Assembly (NCBI GenBank): GCA_016794505.1
Contig: JAEUJZ010000158.1
Coordinates: 62,001 to 126,000 of the forward strand
Source: Myxococcales bacterium
Lineage (GTDB): Bacteria; Myxococcota_A; Polyangia; Palsa-1104; JAEUJZ01
Direction: 5' to 3'
DNA: 64,000 nucleotides
The notes beneath the pieces were generated by a model. The model was not told the origin of the DNA and did no database searches. It saw nothing but the letters and a program-made list of their open reading frames with translations. The position numbers were made by a program, and so were the translations under genes. Positions 42,626-51,357 of the stretch are shown one piece after another; positions within the stretch are counted from its first letter, which is position 1; each line of letters opens with the position of its first letter.

Positions 42626-43129
42626 TTACCTCACGATTTTGGGATTCATTTCCATCGACAGAGACCGCGTCTTCATCTCTGCGATATCGACATCGACAAA
42701 CGACAATTCTTTAATGCGCGAGCGCGTGATCAGCTTGCCGGCTTCAATCAACACAGCGCCGGTCACTGGGTGCAGGATCGGCTCTTCCGCGCGGCGGCCG
42801 ATCAGCTTGTCCAGGTCGGATGCAGCGTCGATGAAGCGCCCGCGTGGCAGCTCGACCTTGACGCCATTGCCCAGCACCTTGGCCTGGCAAGCCAGGCGCG
42901 AGTTCGGCCGGCGATCGGCGAGCATTGGCAGCGACATGCGCTCGCGTGGGGTCATCGGCGACAGGCGCTCCGCGCCCTCCGTGACATAGACGTGACAGGT
43001 GGCGCACAGACCCTTGCCGCCGCAGGCCATCAAAAGCTTCTCGCGGGCGGCGAGCACGGCATCCAGCACGCGCGCATTCGTCGTGATCTCGACCGGATCC
43101 TCGTGTGAATCGACGCGGACGCTCTTCAT
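42626..43129 (-). CDS. 2Fe-2S ferredoxin (adrenodoxin-type cysteine spacing) of the bilin operon
   Basis: A 167-residue ferredoxin. The cluster ligands are Cys36, Cys42, Cys45 and Cys81 (MACGGKGLCATCHVYV and SRLACQ), spacing C-x5-C-x2-C-x35-C, close to the vertebrate/adrenodoxin type rather than plant type (C-x4-C-x2-C-x29). About 75 residues follow the domain, ending MNPKIVR. It is the first gene of the operon, so it is the obvious electron donor to the bilin reductase (and possibly to heme oxygenase). A ferredoxin reductase is not in the window. ATG 43129 is preferred though its ribosome site is weak. Confidence 0.88.
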   Translation of the reverse strand: MKSVRVDSHEDPVEITTNARVLDAVLAAREKLLMACGGKGLCATCHVYVTEGAERLSPMTPRERMSLPMLADRRPNSRLACQAKVLGNGVKVELPRGRFIDAASDLDKLIGRRAEEPILHPVTGAVLIEAGKLITRSRIKELSFVDVDIAEMKTRSLSMEMNPKIVR

Positions 43130-43414
43130 CCTTCAGCCCCCACTGCTGGCAGGTCTGATGCCGGAAGCAGCCGCGGCACGACAGGATTTTTTGCGAAAAA
43201 GAGCGTTTTGATTTGCTTCGTAAGAACCGAGATAAATCAAACTACATTGGAAGATAAAATCCATGGCAACCCACAGAGAAAGTGGGCTGTCTATTTGATT
43301 TTTATTGGATTTCTTGGGCTTCCCCTCTGGCGCGGACAAGGCGCAGCAAGGACGGCCCCACGATACAGCGACCCGACATGCGGGGGCTTGCTTGGGGCTT
43401 CTGTTCGCGCGGGC
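43130..43414. other. 285-bp intergenic region upstream of the bilin operon
   Basis: Lies between nadE (stop 43415) and the ferredoxin start, both minus strand. It contains an AT-rich island (about 43185-43320) and the promoter candidate described separately. No T-tract terminator was found for nadE, so read-through from the NAD operon is possible. No RNA gene recognised. Confidence 0.5.
43241..43269 (-). promoter_or_regulatory. candidate sigma-70-like promoter of the bilin operon
   Basis: On the minus strand TTGCCA (43269-43264) and TGTAGT (43246-43241) are separated by 17 bases, matching the consensus at 5 of 6 and 4 of 6 positions. They sit in the AT-rich island 112-140 bases upstream of the ferredoxin start, giving a leader of about 105 bases. 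Weak evidence on its own. Confidence 0.3.
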
Positions 43415-45370
43415 TTACGGCTCGCGCTTTCGCCACTCGGGCTGGGTGATGACCGGGTGCTGAAAGGCGCGCTCACGCTCGATATCCAAGTTGCCCAAGT
43501 GCAGCGAAAGCGGAGCCTGCACCCACTTGTAGATCGACCGCGTAAACAGGTTGGCAAAGCGCTCGGCCCAGGTGCCGTGCGTCGACTCGGTATACGCAGG
43601 GAACATCACCGCCGTGATCTGCGCGGCTTCTTCGGGCAGGTACTTTTCGCCGACCTGCAGCGCGATGTGGGCATCAAGCACCGGATACGGCATCAGGTCG
43701 CGCTCGTCTTCTTGATTTGGCGCTAGCTCAGCGCTGGCCGGGATGGCGATCGTGCGGGCAATGCCGTCGAGCTTCTGCGTCTCAAGCAGGTAGTCGAGCA
43801 GATAGTTCACGACGGTCTTGGGCAGGTTGGCAATGGGTGCCAAGCAGCCCATCAAGTCGCCGCCGATCGTCGTATAGCCGACGGCCTTTTCGCTCATATT
43901 GCCGGTCTGCAGGAACATGCCGGACACGGCGTTGGCCCAGTTCCACATGCGCTCGCCGCGCAGGCGTGACTGGATGTTCTGCAAGGTCAGCGGCGTCAGG
44001 CTCTCGCCAGGCTGCAGCATCTTCTGGGCGGCTTCGGCCTCGCGCTCGAAGGCCTCGTCGATCGACAGAACGACCAGGGGTACGGACAGCTCGGCAGCGG
44101 TCACTTCTGCAGCGTTCCGCGTGGCCTGCGATGAAAAGCGCGTGGGCATGTAAAACGCGCGCAGCAGCGACGCCACAGCCGCTGCATCGCCCGAGGGATC
44201 AGCGCCCAGCGCTCGCTGCCGACGCAGCACATAGCGCTGCGCCAAGAGCAGGCACAGCAAGCTATCGCGACCGCCGGACAGAGCCACGCCGATGTGACGG
44301 AACACCGTGCTCTTTTCAAAATAATCGCCAATGCCTAGAGCCATTGCGTCGAGAAGCTCTTCACAGAAGGCTTGGCGCGGCGAGTGCATCGGGCGGCTTT
44401 GCGGCAGAAAAAAGTTCCCGCCCTCGGGCACAGAAAACACGGGCGAGCGCTGCGGCGTCGTCGGCTGCGACAAGACCACGCGCCCGGCCCGCTCGCGCGG
44501 TGCCAGCGCCGATTGAAACGCGGCGGTATCGGCGCGGAAGGTGGTGTTTTCAGTGCGCAGGCGGCGCGTGCGATCGAGATCGACGGTACAGGCGAAGGCT
44601 CCGGCGACGAAGCGAGGCGCCGAAAAGACCAGACGGCCGTTCTGCGCAACAAAGCCGCCGCCGTCGAACACCAGGCCGTCGTTGCTGCCGACTGCGTTGG
44701 CATAAAGCACGGTGGCTTGATAGTCCGCGGCACGCGTGCAGACGAGCTCGCGACGCGAGGCCTCGACGCCGATGCGGAACGGAGAAGCCGACAGGTTGAC
44801 GACGAGCTCAGCGCCTTGGAAGCAGCGACGGTGCATCGGCCCGATCGGCGACCAGATGTCTTCACAGACCTCGACGGCAACGACACCGAAGTCGGCCTGA
44901 AACAGCAGATCGCCAAACGGTACGGCGGCCGGAAGTCCGTGCGTCGACAGATCGACCGAGCGCATCAGCCCGGCTCGCCCAGGGGACAGACAGCGCGCCT
45001 CATAGAACACGCTGTACAGCGGCAGCTTTTCTTTCGGCACCAGCCCAAGAAGCTGCCCGCGATGCACCAGCGCGGCGCAGTTATAGACCTCGCTGTCGAC
45101 GCTGGCCAGCACGCCCAAGACAAAGACCGAAGGCCAGCTGGCGGTCGCGCGCAGAATGCCTGCCAGCGCCTGCCACTGCGCGCTCACAAAGCCGGGAAAC
45201 AGCGCCAGGTCTTCGGGTGGATAGCCACACAGCACCAGCTCGGGAAAGGCGGCGAGCTGCACACCTTCTTCATGCAGAGCCCGCGCCTGCGCCAAGAGCT
45301 GCGCAGCATTGCTGCGCACTGCACCGACGGTGGAATTGACGATACCAAGGCCAAGACGAGCGAGCCTCAT
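43415..45370 (-). CDS. nadE: glutamine-dependent NAD+ synthetase
   Basis: Final step of NAD synthesis: amidation of nicotinic acid adenine dinucleotide using glutamine. The 651-residue protein has the nitrilase-like glutaminase domain with its Glu-Lys-Cys triad (AAFPELVLCGYPPEDL, PKEKLPLY, VVAVEVCEDIWSP). The synthetase domain follows with VALSGGRDSLLCLLLAQR (ATP P-loop) and later GDLMGCLAPIANLPKTVV. Two-domain length matches the family. ATG 45370 begins MRLARLGLGIVNST; the longer frame is out of character. It sits 102 bases downstream of pncB in a pncA-pncB-nadE salvage operon. Confidence 0.93.
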   Translation of the reverse strand: MRLARLGLGIVNSTVGAVRSNAAQLLAQARALHEEGVQLAAFPELVLCGYPPEDLALFPGFVSAQWQALAGILRATASWPSVFVLGVLASVDSEVYNCAALVHRGQLLGLVPKEKLPLYSVFYEARCLSPGRAGLMRSVDLSTHGLPAAVPFGDLLFQADFGVVAVEVCEDIWSPIGPMHRRCFQGAELVVNLSASPFRIGVEASRRELVCTRAADYQATVLYANAVGSNDGLVFDGGGFVAQNGRLVFSAPRFVAGAFACTVDLDRTRRLRTENTTFRADTAAFQSALAPRERAGRVVLSQPTTPQRSPVFSVPEGGNFFLPQSRPMHSPRQAFCEELLDAMALGIGDYFEKSTVFRHIGVALSGGRDSLLCLLLAQRYVLRRQRALGADPSGDAAAVASLLRAFYMPTRFSSQATRNAAEVTAAELSVPLVVLSIDEAFEREAEAAQKMLQPGESLTPLTLQNIQSRLRGERMWNWANAVSGMFLQTGNMSEKAVGYTTIGGDLMGCLAPIANLPKTVVNYLLDYLLETQKLDGIARTIAIPASAELAPNQEDERDLMPYPVLDAHIALQVGEKYLPEEAAQITAVMFPAYTESTHGTWAERFANLFTRSIYKWVQAPLSLHLGNLDIERERAFQHPVITQPEWRKREP

Positions 45371-45472
45371 GACAGCATCTCCAGGGCCCGGACTGCTGCG
45401 CTGCGATCCGCACGAGATCGACGAGCCAGGGCGGGGCCGCGCAGGGGAACGTCGAAACACAAAGCCAGGGCC

Positions 45473-47008
45473 TTACGCATGGGCGGCAGCGTGGATCAGC
45501 TCGCGCACCTGGGCAAGCAGCGCGTCCGAAAGAACGATCGGCCACGTCGGCGGCGGGCTGCCGTCGCTGCCTTGCCCGTCGCGGACGATGTCAGTAAAGG
45601 CGGCGGGCAGGGCCTGAAGCTGCGCTTGCACGCTGGTGCGCGACGCATCCAGGCTGGGCAGCGGCGCGACAAGCTCGCGACCACGCCACAGGGGAACGAG
45701 AAGCGGCCGGCCTCCGGGTGGTGGCGGCTCGTCGGCGCCGCACACGTGATCGTGATCGTCGAAGCGATAGGCCTGCAAGCGCCCCGGCAGCGTCGCTTTG
45801 CCCGAGCCACGCGCGACCTTCATGGTCCGCTTGCCGTGGCCGTTTTGCACCAGCTTGCCCACCGCGCCGATACCGGTCGCAGCGTCGGGAGAACACGTGA
45901 TGTTTTCGCCCACACCAAAGCCGTCGGCCCCCGCTTGGGCTAGCTCGCGCACGCGGTATTCGTCGAGCCCATCGGACACAAAGATCGACACCTGCGGCGC
46001 GCCCAAGGACTGCAAAAGCTCGCGGGCCTTGCGCACGTTTTCTGGTGTCACGTCCGAGTCAAGCCGCACCCCCAGGCAGCGCCCAGCGGTTGCGCCGACC
46101 GCGCCGCGAATGCCCCGCCACGTGTCATAGGTGTCGACGAGCAAGGTCGAGGCGTGGGGAAACAGCTCATAGAAGCGCTGGAAAAAGGCGCGCTCGGTCT
46201 CATAGACCGGCACACCGATGCGCTCGGCGGCTTGCACCGCGAAGTGGTCCATGGTCCCAACCGATGGCACGCCATAGCGGTGCGTCGCCAAAAGGTTCGA
46301 CGTCGCGCGACAGCCCGCGAGATAGGCGGCATAGGCGGCATCGACCGCGGCCGCCGGATGGGTGCGCCGCTGCCCAAACTCGATCACCGGACGCTCGCGA
46401 CCGTCGGCGCGGGCCGCACAGACGATACGTGCCGCTTTCGAGGCCACCATCGACAGGTGATTCAAGCGCGACAGCCACGGCGTCTCGATCAGCTTGGCCT
46501 GCACCATCGACGTCGAGACCTGGATCAGCGGCGTGTAGGCGATAAGCGGCACGCCGTCGATCACGATGGGCTCACGCGACGCGCTGAGCGCGGGGCCGGC
46601 AAAGGCCGGTGTGCCCTCGGGAAGTGCATCGATGTCGCCGACGAATCCGTCCACAGCGGCCAAGGCTTCGCGCACCGCGCGGCCCGGTGCGCTCTGCAAG
46701 GCGGGTCCGAGGATCGGGTGCTGATCCAGCGTCGACAGCTCTTCATGAGTCAGGCGCAGCGCTTGGCAGTGCTCGACGATGCTGCGCAGGCCACAGGGGA
46801 TGACGAAGCGGCGATGGCGCGGCATCCGGCGAAAGAAAAAGCTCATCCAAAGCGGCTGACTGCTGTGCAAGCGACCGTCGGCAGCGTGGGCGATGAGCGT
46901 CGTCAACTGATAGACATCCAGGCCAAAGACGTGGGCACTGCGCGCTCGCTCGGCAAAGGACAGCACGGGGTCCATGGCGGGGTCGGGGGGCGGGGACTGA
47001 CTCTTCAT
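45473..47008 (-). CDS. pncB: nicotinate phosphoribosyltransferase
   Basis: Converts nicotinate and PRPP to nicotinate mononucleotide. The 511-residue protein begins with DVYQLTTLIAHAADG (typical substrate-binding start), then LNHLSMVASKAARI, VIEFGQRRTHPAAAVDAAYA and VGTMDHFAVQAAERI (PncB signature), VDTYDTWRGI, and RLDSDV in the phosphate-binding part. The C-terminal 130 residues carry the GENITCSPDAATG segment and a Pro-rich extension. The gene overlaps pncA by 4 bases (ATGA), so translation is coupled. Together with pncA and nadE it recycles nicotinamide into NAD. Confidence 0.92.
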   Translation of the reverse strand: MKSQSPPPDPAMDPVLSFAERARSAHVFGLDVYQLTTLIAHAADGRLHSSQPLWMSFFFRRMPRHRRFVIPCGLRSIVEHCQALRLTHEELSTLDQHPILGPALQSAPGRAVREALAAVDGFVGDIDALPEGTPAFAGPALSASREPIVIDGVPLIAYTPLIQVSTSMVQAKLIETPWLSRLNHLSMVASKAARIVCAARADGRERPVIEFGQRRTHPAAAVDAAYAAYLAGCRATSNLLATHRYGVPSVGTMDHFAVQAAERIGVPVYETERAFFQRFYELFPHASTLLVDTYDTWRGIRGAVGATAGRCLGVRLDSDVTPENVRKARELLQSLGAPQVSIFVSDGLDEYRVRELAQAGADGFGVGENITCSPDAATGIGAVGKLVQNGHGKRTMKVARGSGKATLPGRLQAYRFDDHDHVCGADEPPPPGGRPLLVPLWRGRELVAPLPSLDASRTSVQAQLQALPAAFTDIVRDGQGSDGSPPPTWPIVLSDALLAQVRELIHAAAHA

Positions 47009-47802
47009 GGCTGTCCGTCCCTGCGCACGGCGGGCGCTTGAGCGGACGACGGGGCCGACGATGCAAACACCAGATCGCTAGACTGAATCACGCGCACGCC
47101 CGCCGCGGCAAAGGCGGCATCGGTCGCCGCGTTCTGCGCGGGCTGGACGGCACGACACAGGTCGTCGAGGACAAAGGCGGCGAAGCCCTCGCTCATCGCG
47201 TCGAGGGCGGTCCAGGCCACACAGAAGTCGCGGGCCAGGCCGCAGACAAAGACGCGCTCGATGCCACGGGCCCGCAACAGAGCTCCCAGCCCGGTGGTCC
47301 GTCGCAGGCCGCCGGGGCCCTGATTTTCCCGAAATGCACTGTAGGAATCTGTGTCTATATACGTTCCTTTTCTTAGAATCACGCTAATAGGTTCGCGGGG
47401 CAGTCCGTTGTGCAGCGCGGCTCCGGCAGAGCCTTGCACGCAGTGATCCGGCCACAAGGTCTGTTCGACACCGCCTTTGCCATCGGCGGCGCAGTGCAGG
47501 CGCAGAGCCGAAAACGCCGGCTGGCCATGCCGGCTGGCAAAGGAAATGTGACCCGCGGGGTGATAGTCCTGGGTTGCGACCACAGTCTCAAAGCCGCGCG
47601 CCGCAAGCAGGGCGGCGATGGGGGCAACCACCGCATCGCCCTCGGCCACGGCCAAAGCGCCCCCAGGCATGAAGTCGGGCTGCAGATCGACGATCAGCAG
47701 CGCATCGCGACGACGATCGATGCACAACGAGTGGGCTGCTTGCGACGCGGCCTGCGCCACAGCGGTCCCCATCGCCGCAAACGGAGTGCTCGGTTCGGAC
47801 AT
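47005..47802 (-). CDS. pncA: nicotinamidase
   Basis: Hydrolyses nicotinamide to nicotinate. The 265-residue protein has LLIVDLQPDFMPGGALAV (Asp of the Asp-Lys-Cys triad), the metal-binding ATQDYHPAGHISF, ILRKGTYI with the Lys, and FVCGLARDFCVAWTALDA with the nucleophilic Cys. Start is ATG 47802 (MSEPSTPF); the upstream open frame of 124 codons has no family match. An N-terminal tail of about 30 residues precedes the domain. First gene of the NAD salvage operon, divergent from the acidic-tailed protein at 47961, with 158 bases between for two promoters. Confidence 0.93.
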   Translation of the reverse strand: MSEPSTPFAAMGTAVAQAASQAAHSLCIDRRRDALLIVDLQPDFMPGGALAVAEGDAVVAPIAALLAARGFETVVATQDYHPAGHISFASRHGQPAFSALRLHCAADGKGGVEQTLWPDHCVQGSAGAALHNGLPREPISVILRKGTYIDTDSYSAFRENQGPGGLRRTTGLGALLRARGIERVFVCGLARDFCVAWTALDAMSEGFAAFVLDDLCRAVQPAQNAATDAAFAAAGVRVIQSSDLVFASSAPSSAQAPAVRRDGQP

Positions 47803-47960
47803 GCCATGAAAGTAACCGATCGTGGAAGCAGCCTGGGGCCTTGCCTGCGACCGGTTTGGCGACCGGGACCAGACGGCGGAAGAGCTGGCAAGAAGACCCG
47901 ATTTCTCGACGGCAGAAGCACACCCGCAAAAGGCCCAGCAAGTCCTGTAAAGTAGCAACA

Positions 47961-48704
47961 ATGCCCGACGTACTGGCCATCGTGAGCAAGGCGATCTTTG
48001 AGAAGAGCGCACGCAACGCCAAGGTGGGAAGCCTGTGGCCAACGCATGCCTATCGCAGCGCCAACAAGCAGCTAGAAAAGCTGGGCAGCGACGGGCGCTT
48101 GTTCTTGGTGACGGTGCGACCGACGGAGAACAAAGGTGAAGCGCTGTGGCTGGTCGGCGTGCTGGAGCGGCCAAGCTTCGACGGCGAAACCTGGAGCGCG
48201 GACCGCAACCGGCGGCCGATCGTCGACATCACTCGGCTCAAGGACAAGCTGAAGTTCGAGTCGGGCAAGGGCCTGGGCGGTGGCAAAGGCTCCCTGGCCA
48301 TGTCGCTGCAGACGCCGCGGGCTTTGACCAAAGAAGACGCGACGCTGCTCTTGGCGGCGGCTCCGCTGCGTCCGCCACGCGAACCGCGCCCGCCGGGGCC
48401 GGTGAACGTCGCGCGCCACGAAGACAAGGCGCCGCTGCCCTGCCTGTGCAAGCGCTGCTTTGCCGCGTCCCGTGAGCGCATCGAGGTCGAGGGCGAGACC
48501 TATGTGCGGGCCAAAGTGGAAGCCAACGAGCGCGTACTGCACTTCTGGCTGCCGGCTGCGCTGCAAGATGAGCTGGCCGAGATCACATCGCAGCTCACCG
48601 AGAGGCTGAAGCGGCGCATGCCGCCGTGGGTGAAAAAGGAACAGGCGGCGGACGACAAAGACGCAGACGGCGATGACGGCGACGACGACGCGGACGACGA
48701 ATAA
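47961..48704 (+). CDS. conserved hypothetical protein with strongly acidic C-terminus
   Basis: A 247-residue soluble protein. Residues 1-130 look like a compact alpha/beta domain (VLAIVSKAIFEKSARN, RLFLVTVRPTENKGEALW, PIVDITRLKDKLKFE). A Cys-x-Cys-x2-Cys stretch (LPCLCKRCF) near residue 160 may bind metal. The last 30 residues are almost all Asp, Glu, Ala and Gly, and probably unstructured. Not recognised. ATG 47961 is chosen over the upstream in-frame ATG at 47841, because the latter would extend the protein into the divergent promoter region. Confidence 0.65.
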   Translation: MPDVLAIVSKAIFEKSARNAKVGSLWPTHAYRSANKQLEKLGSDGRLFLVTVRPTENKGEALWLVGVLERPSFDGETWSADRNRRPIVDITRLKDKLKFESGKGLGGGKGSLAMSLQTPRALTKEDATLLLAAAPLRPPREPRPPGPVNVARHEDKAPLPCLCKRCFAASRERIEVEGETYVRAKVEANERVLHFWLPAALQDELAEITSQLTERLKRRMPPWVKKEQAADDKDADGDDGDDDADDE

Positions 48705-48800
48705 CCCCGGCCACGCTGCAGACGGCGGCCGGCAGCCAGGCGCAACAAAGCGACGCGGCAACACCCGGCCCAAGGGTTTATTTCAAAGACAAAATTTGTT

Positions 48801-48830
48801 TTGCCTATCACGACTTTAGCAATGTAAATT
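48801..48830 (+). promoter_or_regulatory. candidate promoter of the DUF11 surface protein gene
   Basis: TTGCCT (48801-48806) and TAAATT (48825-48830) with an 18-base spacer, in an AT-rich island about 90-115 bases upstream of the chosen start. Each element matches the sigma-70 consensus at 4 of 6 positions. The short palindrome CAAAATTTGTTTTG lies immediately upstream (48790-48803) and overlaps the -35 element. Confidence 0.35.
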
Positions 48831-48914
48831 GGGAGCGTGCTCCCGTGTCTACCCTCTCGCTCCGGTCCCCCTAGGCGCTCCTGCCTCTCGCCCCCTATCG
48901 CTCGGAGGCCTCTG

Positions 48915-51344
48915 ATGGATTTCCGTCGCCTACTCCGCGGCTCTGCGCTGGCCATTCTGTGCCTGCTTGCAGGCTGGTCCTCGACGGCTGCGGCCTCTCC
49001 TGGGCTGCGCTTTCAGACTGACTTACGCGGCGATGTGCTGCTGATTGGCAACACGGCAGGCTTTGACTGTCGCTCCGCCAGCCCGGATCCGGCTTCGGGC
49101 TCTGTCGATCGCGGACGCTGCTTCGATCAGGTCAGCCTGCCAACGTTCGTCGAAGACTCGTCGATCGATGTGTTCTTCCGCGCCGAAGACAACGGCCAGC
49201 TGAGCAGCGGTCCGACGATCCAGCGCGAGCAGGCCAGCAGCGCGGCCATGCTGCAGCTTCCCGACGGAGCCAGCGTCGCGTATGCCCGGCTGTATTGGTC
49301 ATCAACCGAGACGATGATGACGCAGGTCGACTCGCAGGTGGTGCTGGACCGCCCCGGCATGGCCGGCTCGCAGAACACGCTGCTCGCGACGGGCGCTGAC
49401 TTTCAGCGCGCGTTCGAGGCGTACCAAGGCACGGCGGATGTGACGAGCATCGTGCAGAAGCTGGGCTCTGGGGCATACCGCGTCACGGGACTGGCCCGAA
49501 CCAGCGCCGTCGACCGCGACAGCGACAACAACTATGTCGGCTGGGCCCTGGTTGTCGTTTACAAGCGCGACAGCGAGCGACTGCGCAGCGTCTCGGTCTG
49601 GGACGGCCTGACCTTTGTCACCCTGGGCCTGTCGAGCAGCTTCACCGTGCAGGGGTTTGCCGTTCCGACGGAAGGCCCGAGCGATTCCAAGCTGGGCATC
49701 ATCGGTTACGAGACGGACCACGACAAAAGCGGCGACAGCATCCAGTTCAAAGGAACGCGTCTTTCCGATGGAGAAGCTGGATCAGATCTCAACTTTTTCA
49801 ACGGCAGCAAGACGCGTCTGGGTCAGGCGCAGAGCGCGCAGGGCGACGTCCCGCGCATGAGCGGCCAGTCCGCGAGCATGCAGGGCATTGACCTCGACGT
49901 CGTCGACGTGACATCGACGCTGTCAGCCGGCGATACCTCGGCGCGAGTCGACTTGTCGGCAGGCACGGGCACCGGCTTCGACTCGTTCTATCTCGGAGCA
50001 CTGGTGACCTCGATCACCAGCAAAAAGCCGGTCCTCGATGTGACGCTGACGGTTCCCCAGGGTACATCGCCTCTGCCAGGTGACAGCGTCGAGTACACAG
50101 TCACGCTGCGCAACGTCGGCGATGACACCGCAACCGGCGTCGTCATCGAGCAGCAGCTACCGCCGATGCTCAGCTACGTCGCTGAGTCCGTGCGCGTCGG
50201 CATCGTGGGCGGCAGCGGCTTTGCCAGCAAGACCGACGCAAGTGGCGATGACGAGGTCGACTTCGACCAAGCGACCGGCACCCTGCGCATCCGCGTCGGC
50301 GCTGGCGCCAACGCCACACAAGGCGGGACGGTGTCGACGCAAGACGCGCCCCTGACCGTGAAGTTCGTGCTGCGCGTCTCGGACACGGCATCTGGGCCGG
50401 TGCGAAATCAGGTCAGCGCCAGCGCGTCCCCTCAGTCGTTCCCGATGGCAGGCGCCTCGACGTATTTGTCGACGAATGCAGCCGGTGCGCCCCCCAGCCA
50501 GCCCACGGTGGTGGTCGTGCGCGAGTGCAATACCAACTTTGACTGCACGACCAACGCGCCAGTCTGCGAGACCAGCAGCACGCCGCACCGCTGCACCGAC
50601 GCCTGCAGCAGCGACAGCAGCTGTCAAAACGCCTCCGGCGGCAAAGACATCTGCGGCGACGGCATGAAGTGCGTGCAGTGTACGGCGACGAAAAAAGGCG
50701 CCTGCCAGGCCAACGGTCAGGGCTCGGCCTGCTTGGCCAGCGGCCTGTGCGGCTGCATGAGCGACGCGGACTGCGGTGGTCGCACGTGCAACCTTGCCAC
50801 CAATACCTGCCCCAACCCCAGCGTCGACTTGGCTGTGGTGCTCGGTGCCGATCCCGATCCGGCGGACATCAGCCAGCCGCTTGCGGCCAAGATCGCGGTG
50901 ACGAACAAAGGTCAGGCGGCTGCTCCGAGCGGTATCAAGATCACCTTCCAAGTTCCCATGGGCGGAGCCGTCGGCCCCGTCACTGCGACAGGCGGCTGGC
51001 GGTGTACGCCGTCGACCGACATCATTCGCTGTGTCTACAACCGGCCCATCGCAGTCGGTGCCACGACGCCAGATGTCAGCGTGGCGGTGACGCCCTTGCA
51101 GCCGAGCGCTTCCGGCAGCAAGGGTCCGTCGCAGCTCATCTTGCAGGCCACGGTGACCTCAGATGTCTCGACCGACCCGAATCCAGCCGACAACGAGGCG
51201 AAAAAGACGGTGCAGCTCGGTCGATTCCGCGTCGCAGGCGGCGGCTTTGGCTGCCAAGTGGCACACGGCAGCAGCGCCGCGGGGATGCTAGCCACGGCGG
51301 CTCTGCTGATTCTCTCTCTATTGGCGCGGCGGCGCCGGGCCTAA
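48915..51344 (+). CDS. secreted DUF11-repeat surface protein with Cys-rich domain and MYXO-CTERM-type tail
   Basis: An 809-residue exported protein. After the signal sequence (LAILCLLAGWSSTAAA) there is a large N-terminal domain (about 20-360; GDNNYVGWALVVVYKRD is typical of such adhesin-like domains). A first DUF11-like repeat follows (VEYTVTLRNVGDDTATGVVI, about 395-425), then a Cys-rich segment (about 535-635, with CTTNAPVCETS and CGGRTC) and a second DUF11-like repeat (KIAVTNKGQAAAPSGIKITF). The C-terminus is GCQVAHGSSAAGML, a TM helix and ARRRRA, the Gly-Cys / TM / Arg plan of myxobacterial sorting. ATG 48915 has GGAGG 7 bases upstream. It ends 13 bases before the OmpA-family gene. Confidence 0.82.
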   Translation: MDFRRLLRGSALAILCLLAGWSSTAAASPGLRFQTDLRGDVLLIGNTAGFDCRSASPDPASGSVDRGRCFDQVSLPTFVEDSSIDVFFRAEDNGQLSSGPTIQREQASSAAMLQLPDGASVAYARLYWSSTETMMTQVDSQVVLDRPGMAGSQNTLLATGADFQRAFEAYQGTADVTSIVQKLGSGAYRVTGLARTSAVDRDSDNNYVGWALVVVYKRDSERLRSVSVWDGLTFVTLGLSSSFTVQGFAVPTEGPSDSKLGIIGYETDHDKSGDSIQFKGTRLSDGEAGSDLNFFNGSKTRLGQAQSAQGDVPRMSGQSASMQGIDLDVVDVTSTLSAGDTSARVDLSAGTGTGFDSFYLGALVTSITSKKPVLDVTLTVPQGTSPLPGDSVEYTVTLRNVGDDTATGVVIEQQLPPMLSYVAESVRVGIVGGSGFASKTDASGDDEVDFDQATGTLRIRVGAGANATQGGTVSTQDAPLTVKFVLRVSDTASGPVRNQVSASASPQSFPMAGASTYLSTNAAGAPPSQPTVVVVRECNTNFDCTTNAPVCETSSTPHRCTDACSSDSSCQNASGGKDICGDGMKCVQCTATKKGACQANGQGSACLASGLCGCMSDADCGGRTCNLATNTCPNPSVDLAVVLGADPDPADISQPLAAKIAVTNKGQAAAPSGIKITFQVPMGGAVGPVTATGGWRCTPSTDIIRCVYNRPIAVGATTPDVSVAVTPLQPSASGSKGPSQLILQATVTSDVSTDPNPADNEAKKTVQLGRFRVAGGGFGCQVAHGSSAAGMLATAALLILSLLARRRRA

Positions 51345-51357
51345 ACGGAGGACTCAC

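Noticed and set aside
36187..43129. Bilin genes as a bacteriophytochrome operon
   Set aside because: No PAS-GAF-PHY protein is encoded; the only candidate apoprotein is the phycobiliprotein-like globin, and phytochromes using biliverdin do not need a bilin reductase.
44372..45943. 523-codon plus-strand frame
   Set aside because: Antisense to nadE and pncB; no start context or recognisable motif.
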